Below are positions 16,106 through 24,966 of a stretch of 64,000 bases of DNA, in pieces; position 1 is the stretch's first letter; every line of letters begins with the position of its first letter. Location of the stretch: NCBI GenBank assembly GCA_023441055.1, contig JAEZQY010000036.1, forward strand, positions 62,001-126,000, given 5' to 3'. Source of the DNA: Bacillota bacterium (GTDB lineage Bacteria > Bacillota > Bacilli > Paenibacillales > UBA4045). The position numbers were made by a program, and so were the translations under genes. The notes under the pieces are model-generated. The model searched no databases and was not told the origin of the DNA. It saw only the letters and a list, made by a program, of their open reading frames with translations.

Positions 16106-18565
16106 CTATTGCTGGTGTGGAAGCGGAGGTGCCTGCTCACGCTTCATTAGATGCTTAATGCCGCGAAATAATCGACCGTTCCCAATCTCAACAAATCCTA
16201 GAGCCATTGAATAAGGGAATGCCCCGCTTGATGCCATACACATGGCGCGCAGCGTATTACTCGGCATCATGCGATAGACGAAGTATGCATTCTTCAGTCT
16301 CGTATCCCGTTCCAGGGAGTCCTCCATCGCCTTCGCCTTGTTATAATCACGCTTGATGAACCACATGATGCTATGATAGAGCAGCTTACCCGACCATGTT
16401 TTTTTAAAATCAGATAGCGGTGAATCCAATGTAAGCTCGGTAATATTCACAGCTGGCTGTGGCGAATAGCCTACGAATTCATGGAAGCAATCCGGTACAT
16501 GTTTAGGAGGGTTTGCATAAGCATTCGATATAGCTTCTGTATATGGTGCCGCTGGGCTTTCGCCATCCACAATGAGGAGTTCTGCGGTTTGTCTAATATC
16601 TACCGAAGACGCGCCTACGCAAATCTCATAGCGGCCATTCTCCAACACCCAACGGGATAGACCAGAGTGCCAGAATGATAAATCTGAACGTGAGAACATC
16701 AGTTCTACCGATTGGGTTTCACCTGCTCTTAGCATGATCTTCTTAAATGCGCGCAGCTCCTTGACGGCCTTGAATACGTTGCTGGGGTTATTTTGCACAT
16801 AGACCTGCACGACCTCTGCTCCATCGAAGCCGCCTGTGTTGGTGATATCCAGCTGAACTGTAATCTTGCCTTCTTCCTGCTTCACGGTTAGATGGTCATA
16901 TTGGAATGAGGTATACGACAAGCCATATCCGAATGGGAATTGAACCTCCGTTCCGGCCTTCTCGTAATAGCGATAGCCGACATAGATGCTCTCATAATAG
17001 CGGGACTGGTGGCTCCGGCCATAATCTGCATAACAGCTGCTGTCCTCTATGCTGCGCAGCCAGCTCTCTGCCAGCTTGCCTGATGGCGATTGCTCCCCGA
17101 ATAGTAATGCGGCTGTCGCCTCACCCCCATACATGCCGGGCAAATACATCGTAAGCACAGCGGCAAGCCGATCGAGGACAGGGATTTCTACTGGACTTCC
17201 AGTATGCAGAATAACGATGATATTCTTCCCGGTAGCAGCAAGCTTCTCTAGTAAATCCACCTGATTCTCTCCAAGCTTCATATGTTTCCGATCAAAGCCC
17301 TCGCTTTCCTCGAAATCCGTTAATCCGCCGAAGAACACGATCGTATCCGCATGCTCCGCAGCTTGAAGGGCAGACTGCTCTAAGCTTTGATCCCGCTCCG
17401 GGCTCGAAGCTAGAAAACCTTGTTCATAATGATAGGGAATACGGCGATGATCAAAAGCCTGCCTGGCGGTAATGACCTCTGGCGGATTGATCAAGGATGA
17501 TCCTGCGCCTTGGAAACGTAGCTTCTCGAAGAATGGTCCAACAACCAGCAGCTGCTGATCTGTCCGTAGCGGCAGAATGCCGTTATTCTTTAATAACACG
17601 GCGCCTTCCTTGGCGATTTCGCAGGAAAGATGAGCATGCTCTTGTGAATCGAACTGCTGTGAATGGCTATCATGGTCATGCTTCGGCGGTGCACTAGAAC
17701 GACACTTCTGGATCAAGGTTAGTACTCGAGTCACCGCAGTATCTAATTGCTCTATTGAGAGCTTTCCTTGCCTTACTGCCTCGATGATAGATATGCAGTT
17801 GTACTTCACACCACCTGGCATATCCAGCTCACAGCCGGCTTGAATATCCGCTATGCGATCATGCGTAGCCCCCCAATCGGTCATGACGATCCCATCGAAG
17901 CCCCATTCCTCCCGAAGTACATCATGCAATAGCCACTTATTATTGGAGGAATAGGTACCGTTAATTTGGTTATAGGCACACATGACAGCGTACGGCTTTG
18001 CTTCTTTGACAACGCTTTCAAAGGCTCGCAAATAAATCTCTCTTAAAGCCCTTTCGTCTACAATACTATCACCGTAGAATCTATAGTCCTCATTCGAGTT
18101 CGCTGCGAAATGCTTGACCGTGCATCCGATCCCCTTGCTTTGCACGCCACTCACGAATGCAGTCCCGAAACGCCCCGATAGGAGCGGGTCCTCGGAATAA
18201 TATTCGAAATTTCGACCACATAATGAACTGCGCTTCATATTCACACCCGGTGCCAGCAGCACGTCCACACCCGCAGCCTTACATTCCAGTGCGATGGCCT
18301 CCCCCATTCGATAAGCGAGTTCCTCATTCCAGGTAGATGCAACCGTAACAGAGGTTGGAAATGCTGTTGAATGCTCATTATCCGATATGCCGAAGCCGCC
18401 ACTGACTTGCCTGACCATCCTTACACCATGTGGTCCGTCTGTCATCAGCAGCTGTGGAATACCTAGGCGTGGGATCGGGTTCGTATACCAGGAATCCAAT
18501 CCCTCCAGCAGCGCTGCCTTCTCTTCAATCGTAAGCTCGGATACAAGTGTCTGGACACTTTTCAC
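16106..18565 (-). CDS. Glycoside hydrolase family 3 (beta-glucosidase-like)
   Basis: 819 residues. The GH3 N-terminal barrel shows TDGPHGVR, KHFAANSNED (150s) and the nucleophile Asp230 in GIVMTDWGA. The alpha/beta sandwich and a fibronectin III-like domain (GAEVVQVYVQN) follow. A ~120-residue C-terminal extension after the usual end looks unrelated to known GH3 domains. No signal peptide, so intracellular. The GTG start follows GGGGGAG by eight bases. It probably cleaves beta-glucosidic bonds in the same substrate that GH78 trims. Confidence 0.92.
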   Translation of the reverse strand: MKSVQTLVSELTIEEKAALLEGLDSWYTNPIPRLGIPQLLMTDGPHGVRMVRQVSGGFGISDNEHSTAFPTSVTVASTWNEELAYRMGEAIALECKAAGVDVLLAPGVNMKRSSLCGRNFEYYSEDPLLSGRFGTAFVSGVQSKGIGCTVKHFAANSNEDYRFYGDSIVDERALREIYLRAFESVVKEAKPYAVMCAYNQINGTYSSNNKWLLHDVLREEWGFDGIVMTDWGATHDRIADIQAGCELDMPGGVKYNCISIIEAVRQGKLSIEQLDTAVTRVLTLIQKCRSSAPPKHDHDSHSQQFDSQEHAHLSCEIAKEGAVLLKNNGILPLRTDQQLLVVGPFFEKLRFQGAGSSLINPPEVITARQAFDHRRIPYHYEQGFLASSPERDQSLEQSALQAAEHADTIVFFGGLTDFEESEGFDRKHMKLGENQVDLLEKLAATGKNIIVILHTGSPVEIPVLDRLAAVLTMYLPGMYGGEATAALLFGEQSPSGKLAESWLRSIEDSSCYADYGRSHQSRYYESIYVGYRYYEKAGTEVQFPFGYGLSYTSFQYDHLTVKQEEGKITVQLDITNTGGFDGAEVVQVYVQNNPSNVFKAVKELRAFKKIMLRAGETQSVELMFSRSDLSFWHSGLSRWVLENGRYEICVGASSVDIRQTAELLIVDGESPAAPYTEAISNAYANPPKHVPDCFHEFVGYSPQPAVNITELTLDSPLSDFKKTWSGKLLYHSIMWFIKRDYNKAKAMEDSLERDTRLKNAYFVYRMMPSNTLRAMCMASSGAFPYSMALGFVEIGNGRLFRGIKHLMKREQAPPLPHQQ

Positions 18566-18629
18566 GAGGCCTGCTCCCCCTCTTCATCCATTCTCTTACT
18601 AAGAGTGTAGAGCTTATCGTGAATCGCGT

Positions 18630-18657
18630 ATTGTAATTTCATTCGGTATATTGTAAA
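18630..18657 (-). promoter_or_regulatory. Promoter of the GH3-symporter-GH78 operon
   Basis: Minus-strand -35 TTTACA (18652-18657), 16-base spacer, -10 TACAAT (18630-18635). Five of six bases match consensus in each box. It lies directly after the AraC regulator stop, so the enzyme genes can be expressed apart from the regulator. Confidence 0.6.
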
Positions 18658-18660
18658 AAT

Positions 18661-19782
18661 TTACGATTCGACATCCGATTTTCTAGCTTGTTTGCGATAG
18701 TGCTGAGGGGTCTGTCCGACCATTTTCTTGAACAGATTGTGGAAGTAGCTTTGTGAGGAGAACGACAAGTAATGGCTGATTTCACTCAAGGTTTTGTCTG
18801 AATATAGTAGTAAATTCTTTGCCTCTTCGATCTTAGTAACATTCATATAATAACTCATACTCATCCCTGTCTCTTGCTTGAACTTAGAGGATAGATAAGC
18901 GGGGCTTAGTCCAACTGTTCTAGCAATCTCCGTAATCGAGAGCGTTCTGTTCGTGTTCTGCTGAATGAATTGCATCGCCTGAATGATGTCTGGAGATGCG
19001 CCTTCGGGATAGCGATTCCGGGCAACTAGCTCCGTAAGCTCCATTAACATTTGCAGCTGCAAGGAGGTGATGGCGTCTAGACGAGTGATATGTTCGACCT
19101 TCTGAATGTAGATGTCACTCAGATGGAACGCTGTCTCAATATGTAAGCCGCCCTCGATGGCCGCCCTAGTCATAATCGTAGTAGTGATGATGAAGATATT
19201 ACGCGCTTGTCGCAGCGTATCCTTAGCTACAGGCCCGCCCGAAACAAGGGCAGCCTGCTCGAACATAGCGGTAAGCTGCTTCACATCTCCCATGCGGACA
19301 TAAGAAGCGATCTGCTGCTCTAGCGCATATGTATTGTGGAGCAAGGCCTGCTCCTTCGCTTCGAATATCGTAGTGGTCAGCTCATTATGTAAGGATGCAG
19401 CTTCATTGTTCTGTTGTTCATTCAGCTGGATCAGGGCATCGACCGAAATGCGAGTTTGATTCACCATATAATTCAACAGACTAAGTGCATTAAGAAACTG
19501 TTCATAGCTAATGCGTGTGCTAGCAGCCTGCTTCGTGCCAATCACGAATAAGCCCTCATGATGCAAGAGCTGAACCTTGCCATAATAATGAAAGTCGGCG
19601 GTTATGTGATAACTAACATAGTAGGTTTGGTGATCGAGAAACGCCCGAGCTGCAGCGGAATCATCCTTAGCTGCTGTCGTCTCAGGCAATCGATAGATCA
19701 GCTCATCGCTCTCATAGTACTGAATCCAGATACCGGTTAGTTGGTGGAAGGAATTCATTAGAAAATGCAGATCATGCTTCAT
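18661..19782 (-). CDS. AraC family regulator of the rhamnoside cluster
   Basis: 373 residues. The C-terminal ~100 residues contain the two AraC helix-turn-helix motifs (SITEIARTVGLSPAYLSSKFKQETG and TLSEISHYLSFSSQSYFHNLFKK, in part). The N-terminal ~250 residues have no membrane segment and probably sense an intracellular ligand. It reads in the same direction as GH3, the symporter and GH78 and is most likely their activator. Start ATG follows GAGGGT. Confidence 0.9.
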   Translation of the reverse strand: MKHDLHFLMNSFHQLTGIWIQYYESDELIYRLPETTAAKDDSAAARAFLDHQTYYVSYHITADFHYYGKVQLLHHEGLFVIGTKQAASTRISYEQFLNALSLLNYMVNQTRISVDALIQLNEQQNNEAASLHNELTTTIFEAKEQALLHNTYALEQQIASYVRMGDVKQLTAMFEQAALVSGGPVAKDTLRQARNIFIITTTIMTRAAIEGGLHIETAFHLSDIYIQKVEHITRLDAITSLQLQMLMELTELVARNRYPEGASPDIIQAMQFIQQNTNRTLSITEIARTVGLSPAYLSSKFKQETGMSMSYYMNVTKIEEAKNLLLYSDKTLSEISHYLSFSSQSYFHNLFKKMVGQTPQHYRKQARKSDVES

Positions 19783-19825
19783 ATGCGTACCCTCATCATA
19801 TAACGATTATGTTTAATGCTATTAA

Positions 19826-20143
19826 TTAGGAGCTTGCATAGACGATCCGACCTAGTCCCGCCCAGCCATGAGCTGCAGCAAACATCGGGCAATGCTCAAC
19901 GGAGGTCTATACGGTCGCCTTGCTTCTTGCCTCAGGAGTCATATTCGCAGCAGCCCAGCGTGCAATCGCAAGTTCCGGATGCTGGGTATGATCACCACCA
20001 GCCACATGATTATGGTCTTCGAAGAGCACCCCTCCGTCGGCTGAGACAAGCACTGAGCCAAATGGCTGATCGCCCTTCTCAAGTGCAAGCTTAGCTAGTT
20101 CCATGCAGCGTTGAAGATGTTTATGATCTGTTGGGGTTATCAT
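19826..20143 (-). pseudogene. Nucleoside/guanine deaminase, inactivated
   Basis: The N-terminal sequence (MITPTDHKHLQRCMELAKLAL, GDQPFGSVLV, GGDHTQHPELAIARWAA) is that of a zinc-dependent nucleoside deaminase of the CDA/guanine deaminase type. An in-frame TAG follows KATV where a Tyr is expected. Reading through gives TSVEHCPMFAAAHGWAGLGRIVYASS and then TAA. The second zinc Cys of the usual CPMC is Phe here, and about 45 C-terminal residues are missing. Three separate lesions mean it is dead. Confidence 0.85.
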
Positions 20144-20210
20144 TGGGTTACCCCGTATAGATATATTTCGCTTAACATATGAAATGTCTGACATCCCACG
20201 CCCTTAAGGT

Positions 20211-20492
20211 CTAAGGCCGGCCGCGAGGGAGTTTGTATGTGACGCATGACTTCACTTCTCTGAAATTTCTCTCGTGACCGAGGTACGGTTTAACTGACAT
20301 CCTCTCTTTTTTCAACATTTCAATTCCTAAATATCTAAATATCCGTAATGCGTCATGTGTATATCCATATGTGTCTGTTGGAGTTTGTCCATTGTAATGC
20401 TGTACATTAGAGTAATCCTCAAGAAACAAATATTCTATTACCCATATAGGGCTATATTCTATTCCTTTGTCAGTTCTACAATAGTGAGTCAA
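20211..20492 (-). CDS. Hypothetical protein, possibly a remnant
   Basis: A 93-residue frame beginning at a TTG that directly follows a TGA. No clear ribosome site. Sequence is rich in Tyr (YSPIWVIEYLFLEDYSN) and matches no family I recognise. It sits in an AT-rich region full of broken genes and may be a fragment. Confidence 0.35.
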   Translation of the reverse strand: MTHYCRTDKGIEYSPIWVIEYLFLEDYSNVQHYNGQTPTDTYGYTHDALRIFRYLGIEMLKKERMSVKPYLGHERNFREVKSCVTYKLPRGRP

Positions 20493-20503
20493 TCATTTTG
20501 AGG

Positions 20504-20626
20504 TTACCCTTCGTCTCTTACAATACTTATTGAATTCATCTTTTCAAGCGTATTAATAACTAGTTCTTTAGTTATTTCAATACATTCACTGTGTAAGGTA
20601 AAATACTGAAGGAATAATTTATTCAT
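20504..20626 (-). CDS. Short hypothetical ORF (40 residues)
   Basis: Begins MNKLFLQYFTLHSE and ends just before the 20211-20492 frame. Only a weak ribosome site. It may be the front part of a broken gene continuing into the next frame. The following bases to 20854 show no recognisable feature apart from a GGCGG/CCGCC hairpin without a T-run. Confidence 0.25.
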   Translation of the reverse strand: MNKLFLQYFTLHSECIEITKELVINTLEKMNSISIVRDEG

Positions 20627-20854
20627 CTTAAAATGACTCTCTAACACTTTTAATCTTATAAATTATTGTATTTATTTTAGATAGCGCTTCCGGGTTCACA
20701 AGGACTCACCGATTTAAGTCCATCAAGGGCAGCCGCGATGCAGTTAGGTGAATAGAAGTGTCGCAAGCTGATACCAGGTCGATTCATCGACCGGTACCTC
20801 GACCGAGGCGGCTTGTCCGCCTATATGTGAACATATTGCTTAAGCGTCGTACAC

Positions 20855-21280
20855 TTACCTCTTTGAATTACTTTCCACTATTATTTTATCCCCGTTTATA
20901 ATATCCAATTCCCAGCTTTCATTGGATATATAGTATATTCCTTCTCTAATCGATACAATATTCCCCTTTATTGAAATTTTATTATCAAAATCACGAATTA
21001 GTTGCAATTCTCTAACTCCATCATTTGTAAACTCTCTAATATATTGTCCGCCAATCATGGAAAGGTGAGGTGTCAATGTACTTAATACTACTACCATGAT
21101 CGATAGCGTTGCAAGTATTGTTGACTTTCCTACTTTTGTGACATTCTTTATATAGTTATCAATAACCGACTTCGTTAAGTCTATATTACTTACTTCAATC
21201 TGTTTCCACTTTTTTAACACAATAGCATATGAATCAATTTCATAACTCCAAGGCCTTGATCTGACTGACTTTATTGACCA
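20855..21280 (-). pseudogene. C-terminal part of an unknown one-helix membrane protein, cut by a transposon remnant
   Basis: The 121-residue frame from a GTG at 21220 stays open upstream in convincing protein-like sequence (RPWSYEIDSYAIVLKKW) with no start codon, up to about 21280 where transposase-associated sequence begins. One membrane helix is near ILATLSIMVVVLSTLT. The original gene therefore seems to have lost its 5' part. No family recognised. Confidence 0.45.
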
Positions 21281-21309
21281 TAGAAAAAGGAGGACCTCCC
21301 CAAATCTCG

Positions 21310-21865
21310 AAAGTGTTTAGTACGACCAAAACACCGAGAAGAAAGGATGAACTCCCTATGCCATATATTCGACATGAGAGGCTTCTTTACGGATGACACC
21401 GTAGCCAATGATGGGACCCACATCGAAGCTCGCGATCAGGCACCTGCAAAGCAAGGACAACAAGAAAAACCTGAGCCCAGGAAGCGTGGACGAAAATCCA
21501 AGGCTGAGCGCGAAGCTCGGCTAAAGCCAAAAGCAAGAAGAAGAGGAACAAAAGCCAATTTATGAAAAGGAAATTTATCCCAGTCAACTGAATCTTACGA
21601 TACGCTAAGAAAGGAAATTCCTCTGACTCCGCAGTGGGGAGTCAAAAAAAGCAGCGAAGGCAAAAACGTATTCTGGTATGGATACAAAGGTCATCTGGCG
21701 GTAGGAACCCAGAGCCAATACATTCTTGGATCCTTGCTTTCATCAGGCAGCTTGAATGATGGAAAGGCGGCAATCCCTTTATTGAAGGGAATCGCGACTG
21801 CTTTTAAACCATACGCATTCAAGTATGCTGTCATGGATGCTGGGTACGATTACGAACCGAACTGT
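21310..21865 (+). mobile_element. DDE transposase remnant (IS4/IS1182-like), multiply frameshifted
   Basis: Frames read in order give GFFTDDTVANDGTHIEARDQ, KRGRKSKAEREA, IYEKEI, then WGVKK, GKNVFWYGYKGHLAVGT, SLNDGKAAIPLLKGI and MDAGYDYE, which is the central part of a DDE insertion-sequence transposase. At least two frameshifts are present and the N- and C-terminal parts are missing. No terminal inverted repeats or target duplication were found. It breaks neighbouring genes at both sides. Confidence 0.8.
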
Positions 21866-22165
21866 TCGTGGGTTATCAAACTTTTTGTGACAATCTCTGC
21901 ACAAAGCAATATAATTCTCGATAGCATTAACATCTTCATTCAATCCATTTTCATTTATTAATAGTTTAACCTCAGAAGCAGTTGGGTGTAGCGGATAGAT
22001 GTGAGCTCCTTCAAAAAGCTTAAATTGCCTTCCCCCTTTCGTATAAATTAAACTTTTTGCGCATAGCGGACAGTATCCTTCTACTTCGGAGAAAAGAATT
22101 AAACTTTCGTTTTCTGTTAGTGATTTCCTACTATATTCCGCTATATGTGTTGCCCAAAAATCCGA
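21866..22165 (-). pseudogene. HNH endonuclease-like protein fragment
   Basis: The frame contains a typical HNH zinc/nuclease module: GYCPLC, then AHIYPLHP, NYIALCRDCHKKFDNPRT. Right after NPRT the frame enters transposase remnant DNA (near 21866). Upstream it runs into the sugar isomerase fragment near 22135-22165. Both ends are therefore lost. It was probably a small nuclease-related protein; it is unlikely to work now. Confidence 0.65.
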
Positions 22166-22575
22166 ATCTTCTGTGCCTGAGAGTCCTAGGCACAGAAGGG
22201 GCACGTGTCCATTGTTCGATCTCGCGCCATGCCGTCACCGCTTCCTTCCGCTCTTTCGTATTCTCATCTGTCAGCGAGATTGCCGGTGTGTAATCCAGCC
22301 CGAGCAATCCATTAATGACACGGAACGGAATGCCAGAGCGGTTGAATGCGTTAGCATATTCGGGTACAGGACGTGCGCCGCAATGTGCCAACCATTCCCC
22401 TGTTGTCGATCGCTCATAATTCATGCGGGCAATCGGTTGAAGATTTAGAACAACAACAGGTGCTTTGCAAATTTGATGCACGAGCAGCACGATTGAACTG
22501 GTCGCATAGGTCGCCGAATGGCAGAAAACCAAATCGATGTTATGCTCGCTTAGACGGTTTAAGCATAGGAAACCA
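22135..22575 (-). pseudogene. L-arabinose/fucose isomerase family fragment
   Basis: About 145 residues (EHNIDLVFCHSATYATSS, APVVVLNLQP, TGEWLAHCGA, IPFRVINGLLGLDY, FGFLGNTYSG) match the N-terminal half of the L-arabinose/L-fucose isomerase family. The first ~60 residues and everything after the TYSG motif are gone; the latter is replaced by HNH-protein DNA. It follows the GH78 gene directly and was probably the last gene of the saccharide operon. Confidence 0.75.
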
Positions 22576-22611
22576 TGACATCTATAACACTTCCAATCTT
22601 CTGAATAATGA

Positions 22612-24966
22612 TTATGCAAGCTCATAAATTCGTGCTTGAAAGGCTTTTGCCGCAAATACAATCAGATCTTCATCATTGTCTAATAGGGGGGGAGTAAATT
22701 TAATCCGATACGGCAAGGAATTCGGAACCGTAATCATCAGTTCTTGATCGCTTTCGCATGTATAAAGAATACCGTCTTCCATTCGCTCCCAAGATATTCT
22801 TATCACATATGGTGTCTCGGCAATCGGCAATACCCCGGATGCGTGTGTTAATGAGCCAGGATGAAGCTCGAACCGGTATGCGAATGGATTGCCGTCACCC
22901 ACGGGCTGCAGGCCAAGCGCATAATAGGACAGCTGCCAGGCCGGACTGCCTGACCAGGCATGGCAATGGCTCCATCGCGGGTCGAATACCTCCAGCGTTG
23001 TTGTCGCTCCCTGCTGCAGCATCCATCCCCAACATTCACGGATTTGATTGTATACAAATTCATCTTCTCCTGCTTCCAGAAGCGCGGTCAGTGAGTAATG
23101 GGCAAAGTATGGCGTAATCAATTGCGGATGGTTCGCTCTTGGATGGGCAAGTCTCGGTGCATCCGGTCGGTTCGGATAACAATTAAGAATATGCTGCTTG
23201 ATAAATTCGACAGCTCTTAATCGCTCCTCACCATTGAAGAAGCCGAATCGCAGTGCCAGCGCATTCGCATGGAAGCCTGCTTCACGCTCTGGTGAATCGG
23301 TCATAGCAACATGACTTGGAGCGGGTATCGCTGTGCGAAGTAAGCCTTGTCCGCTGAGCATATGCTTACGCATAATGTCCCTTAACAAGTTGCGCTGTTG
23401 CAGTCTCTTCTTCGCGTCCTCCGCTTCACCGAGTAGCTCCGACCACTCCGCGAGATCGCCAATCGCCTTCCAAACCATCACATTCAAGGCAATATTCACT
23501 TCATCCTTGGCAACCATATGACCCCAATCAATGAAATCCCAATACGTGAAATTCGCAATGCCTGATTCCGTTAAGAACCCATAATAGAAATCAACTACAT
23601 CATTAGCGGCAGCATAATGCTTCTTCATAAAGGTGAGGTCGCCGGTTAAGCCGTGATAGCGCAAGCAGCCCGACACCCAGAGCATCGCATAGGACGAAAC
23701 CGGGATAATCTGTCCGGGATAACATCCGACAATCATCCCGTCGCTGCGCCGGCACAGCGCCGCCTGCTCCAAGCTTCGTCGAATGAGCGTCAAATCTCCA
23801 TAAGCGGCGCCCATTACCTCAAGTCCAACGGCGACCGCATCGCCAAGCCATTGGCCGCGCTCTCTCGTCGGCGTATCCGTAAGTGCATCCTCGCTGCAAG
23901 ATTGCAGCGTCTCTACACACATTTGCCATATGTCGTTCAATTGCGAATCGCTGCACTTGAAGTCACCATTTGCCGGTCCGAAATATGAACGCTGCAATAC
24001 AGAACATTCATGCAAACGCACCACTTCAGCAGGCGCAGCAATGTGCAACTCTAAGTAGCGAAAGCCTCTGGGAGAGAAAGTCGAGAACGTCTGCTTACCG
24101 CCGCTTGCTATCCACCGATCCATGTGACAAGATTCGCTTGCGGACAATGAGATGACAGGCATCACTCTGCCATCTGTCAAATATTCACTATATGCGGCCT
24201 CCACCACGGTGCCTTCGGTCAATTCTAATACGAATACGGGTCGATACAGTCCGATCTTCCCGATATCGAATCGAAGCCATACACCGTCAGGCTCAAAATC
24301 GACAGGCACTAAATCCCGCAGCATGAATCGGACAGGGGGATCATCGTGCTCATAGCCAAATCGGTTCAAATAACGGCCTTCCTCGAGCAGCTCTGACTGA
24401 ACAGTAAATTGCTTGCAAGGAACCTCAGTACGTATATAATGTGGCGTTTCCCCCTCCTGCCAGGGATGAACCTCTTGAACGGAACACCATAGTTCATCAT
24501 CATTCGTCAGGAGATCTGGGAGTATCCGAATATCGCAGTATTCCATCCAACCAAGCTGTCCGTTCACTCTTCGCTTCACAGGCAAGTAGGCATCCAATTC
24601 TCTGCACTGCCAATGCAGCTGCAGCTCCTTCCCGCGCTCATCCAGCAACTGTACCTGTACGAACGCGGGCAGCTGATTGGAGGTTATTCTGGTGGCAACA
24701 CCGTAATAATGCGCTATGACTACAATTACATGTTCCCCCGCGGGAAGACGCAGTTCAATCTCGTCATATTCTGGCTGCTGCTTAGCGAATCGCGCCGGTC
24801 CCTCGCACGCCTGTTCGCCATTCACGTACAGTCGATACGCATCACAACCAAACGCGCGTATCCGAATGATTTGTAATACAGGTACATGCACTTTCGAACG
24901 GAAGGCCATATATTGATTTTGTTGCCTGGAGGGACTAGGATGCCATATTGAAGGTACGTCAATCAT
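22612..24966 (-). CDS. Alpha-L-rhamnosidase-like enzyme, GH78
   Basis: 784 residues without signal peptide. N-terminal beta domains (AYRLYVNGEQACEGPARF) precede the six-helix barrel with DTPTRERGQWLGD, which is the GH78 general-acid region in a divergent form; YWDFIDWGH and a C-terminal beta domain follow. It should release rhamnose from oligosaccharides in the cytoplasm. ATG follows GGGGG by eight bases and overlaps the GH106-like gene by eight bases. Confidence 0.85.
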   Translation of the reverse strand: MIDVPSIWHPSPSRQQNQYMAFRSKVHVPVLQIIRIRAFGCDAYRLYVNGEQACEGPARFAKQQPEYDEIELRLPAGEHVIVVIAHYYGVATRITSNQLPAFVQVQLLDERGKELQLHWQCRELDAYLPVKRRVNGQLGWMEYCDIRILPDLLTNDDELWCSVQEVHPWQEGETPHYIRTEVPCKQFTVQSELLEEGRYLNRFGYEHDDPPVRFMLRDLVPVDFEPDGVWLRFDIGKIGLYRPVFVLELTEGTVVEAAYSEYLTDGRVMPVISLSASESCHMDRWIASGGKQTFSTFSPRGFRYLELHIAAPAEVVRLHECSVLQRSYFGPANGDFKCSDSQLNDIWQMCVETLQSCSEDALTDTPTRERGQWLGDAVAVGLEVMGAAYGDLTLIRRSLEQAALCRRSDGMIVGCYPGQIIPVSSYAMLWVSGCLRYHGLTGDLTFMKKHYAAANDVVDFYYGFLTESGIANFTYWDFIDWGHMVAKDEVNIALNVMVWKAIGDLAEWSELLGEAEDAKKRLQQRNLLRDIMRKHMLSGQGLLRTAIPAPSHVAMTDSPEREAGFHANALALRFGFFNGEERLRAVEFIKQHILNCYPNRPDAPRLAHPRANHPQLITPYFAHYSLTALLEAGEDEFVYNQIRECWGWMLQQGATTTLEVFDPRWSHCHAWSGSPAWQLSYYALGLQPVGDGNPFAYRFELHPGSLTHASGVLPIAETPYVIRISWERMEDGILYTCESDQELMITVPNSLPYRIKFTPPLLDNDEDLIVFAAKAFQARIYELA

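Noticed and set aside
20760..20830. Terminator or attachment site (GGCGG/CCGCC hairpin)
   Set aside because: No T-run follows on either strand and no matching direct repeat was found.
21779..22204. Intact HNH nuclease as part of a defence system
   Set aside because: Both ends run into unrelated gene remnants, so the protein is a chimera of fragments.
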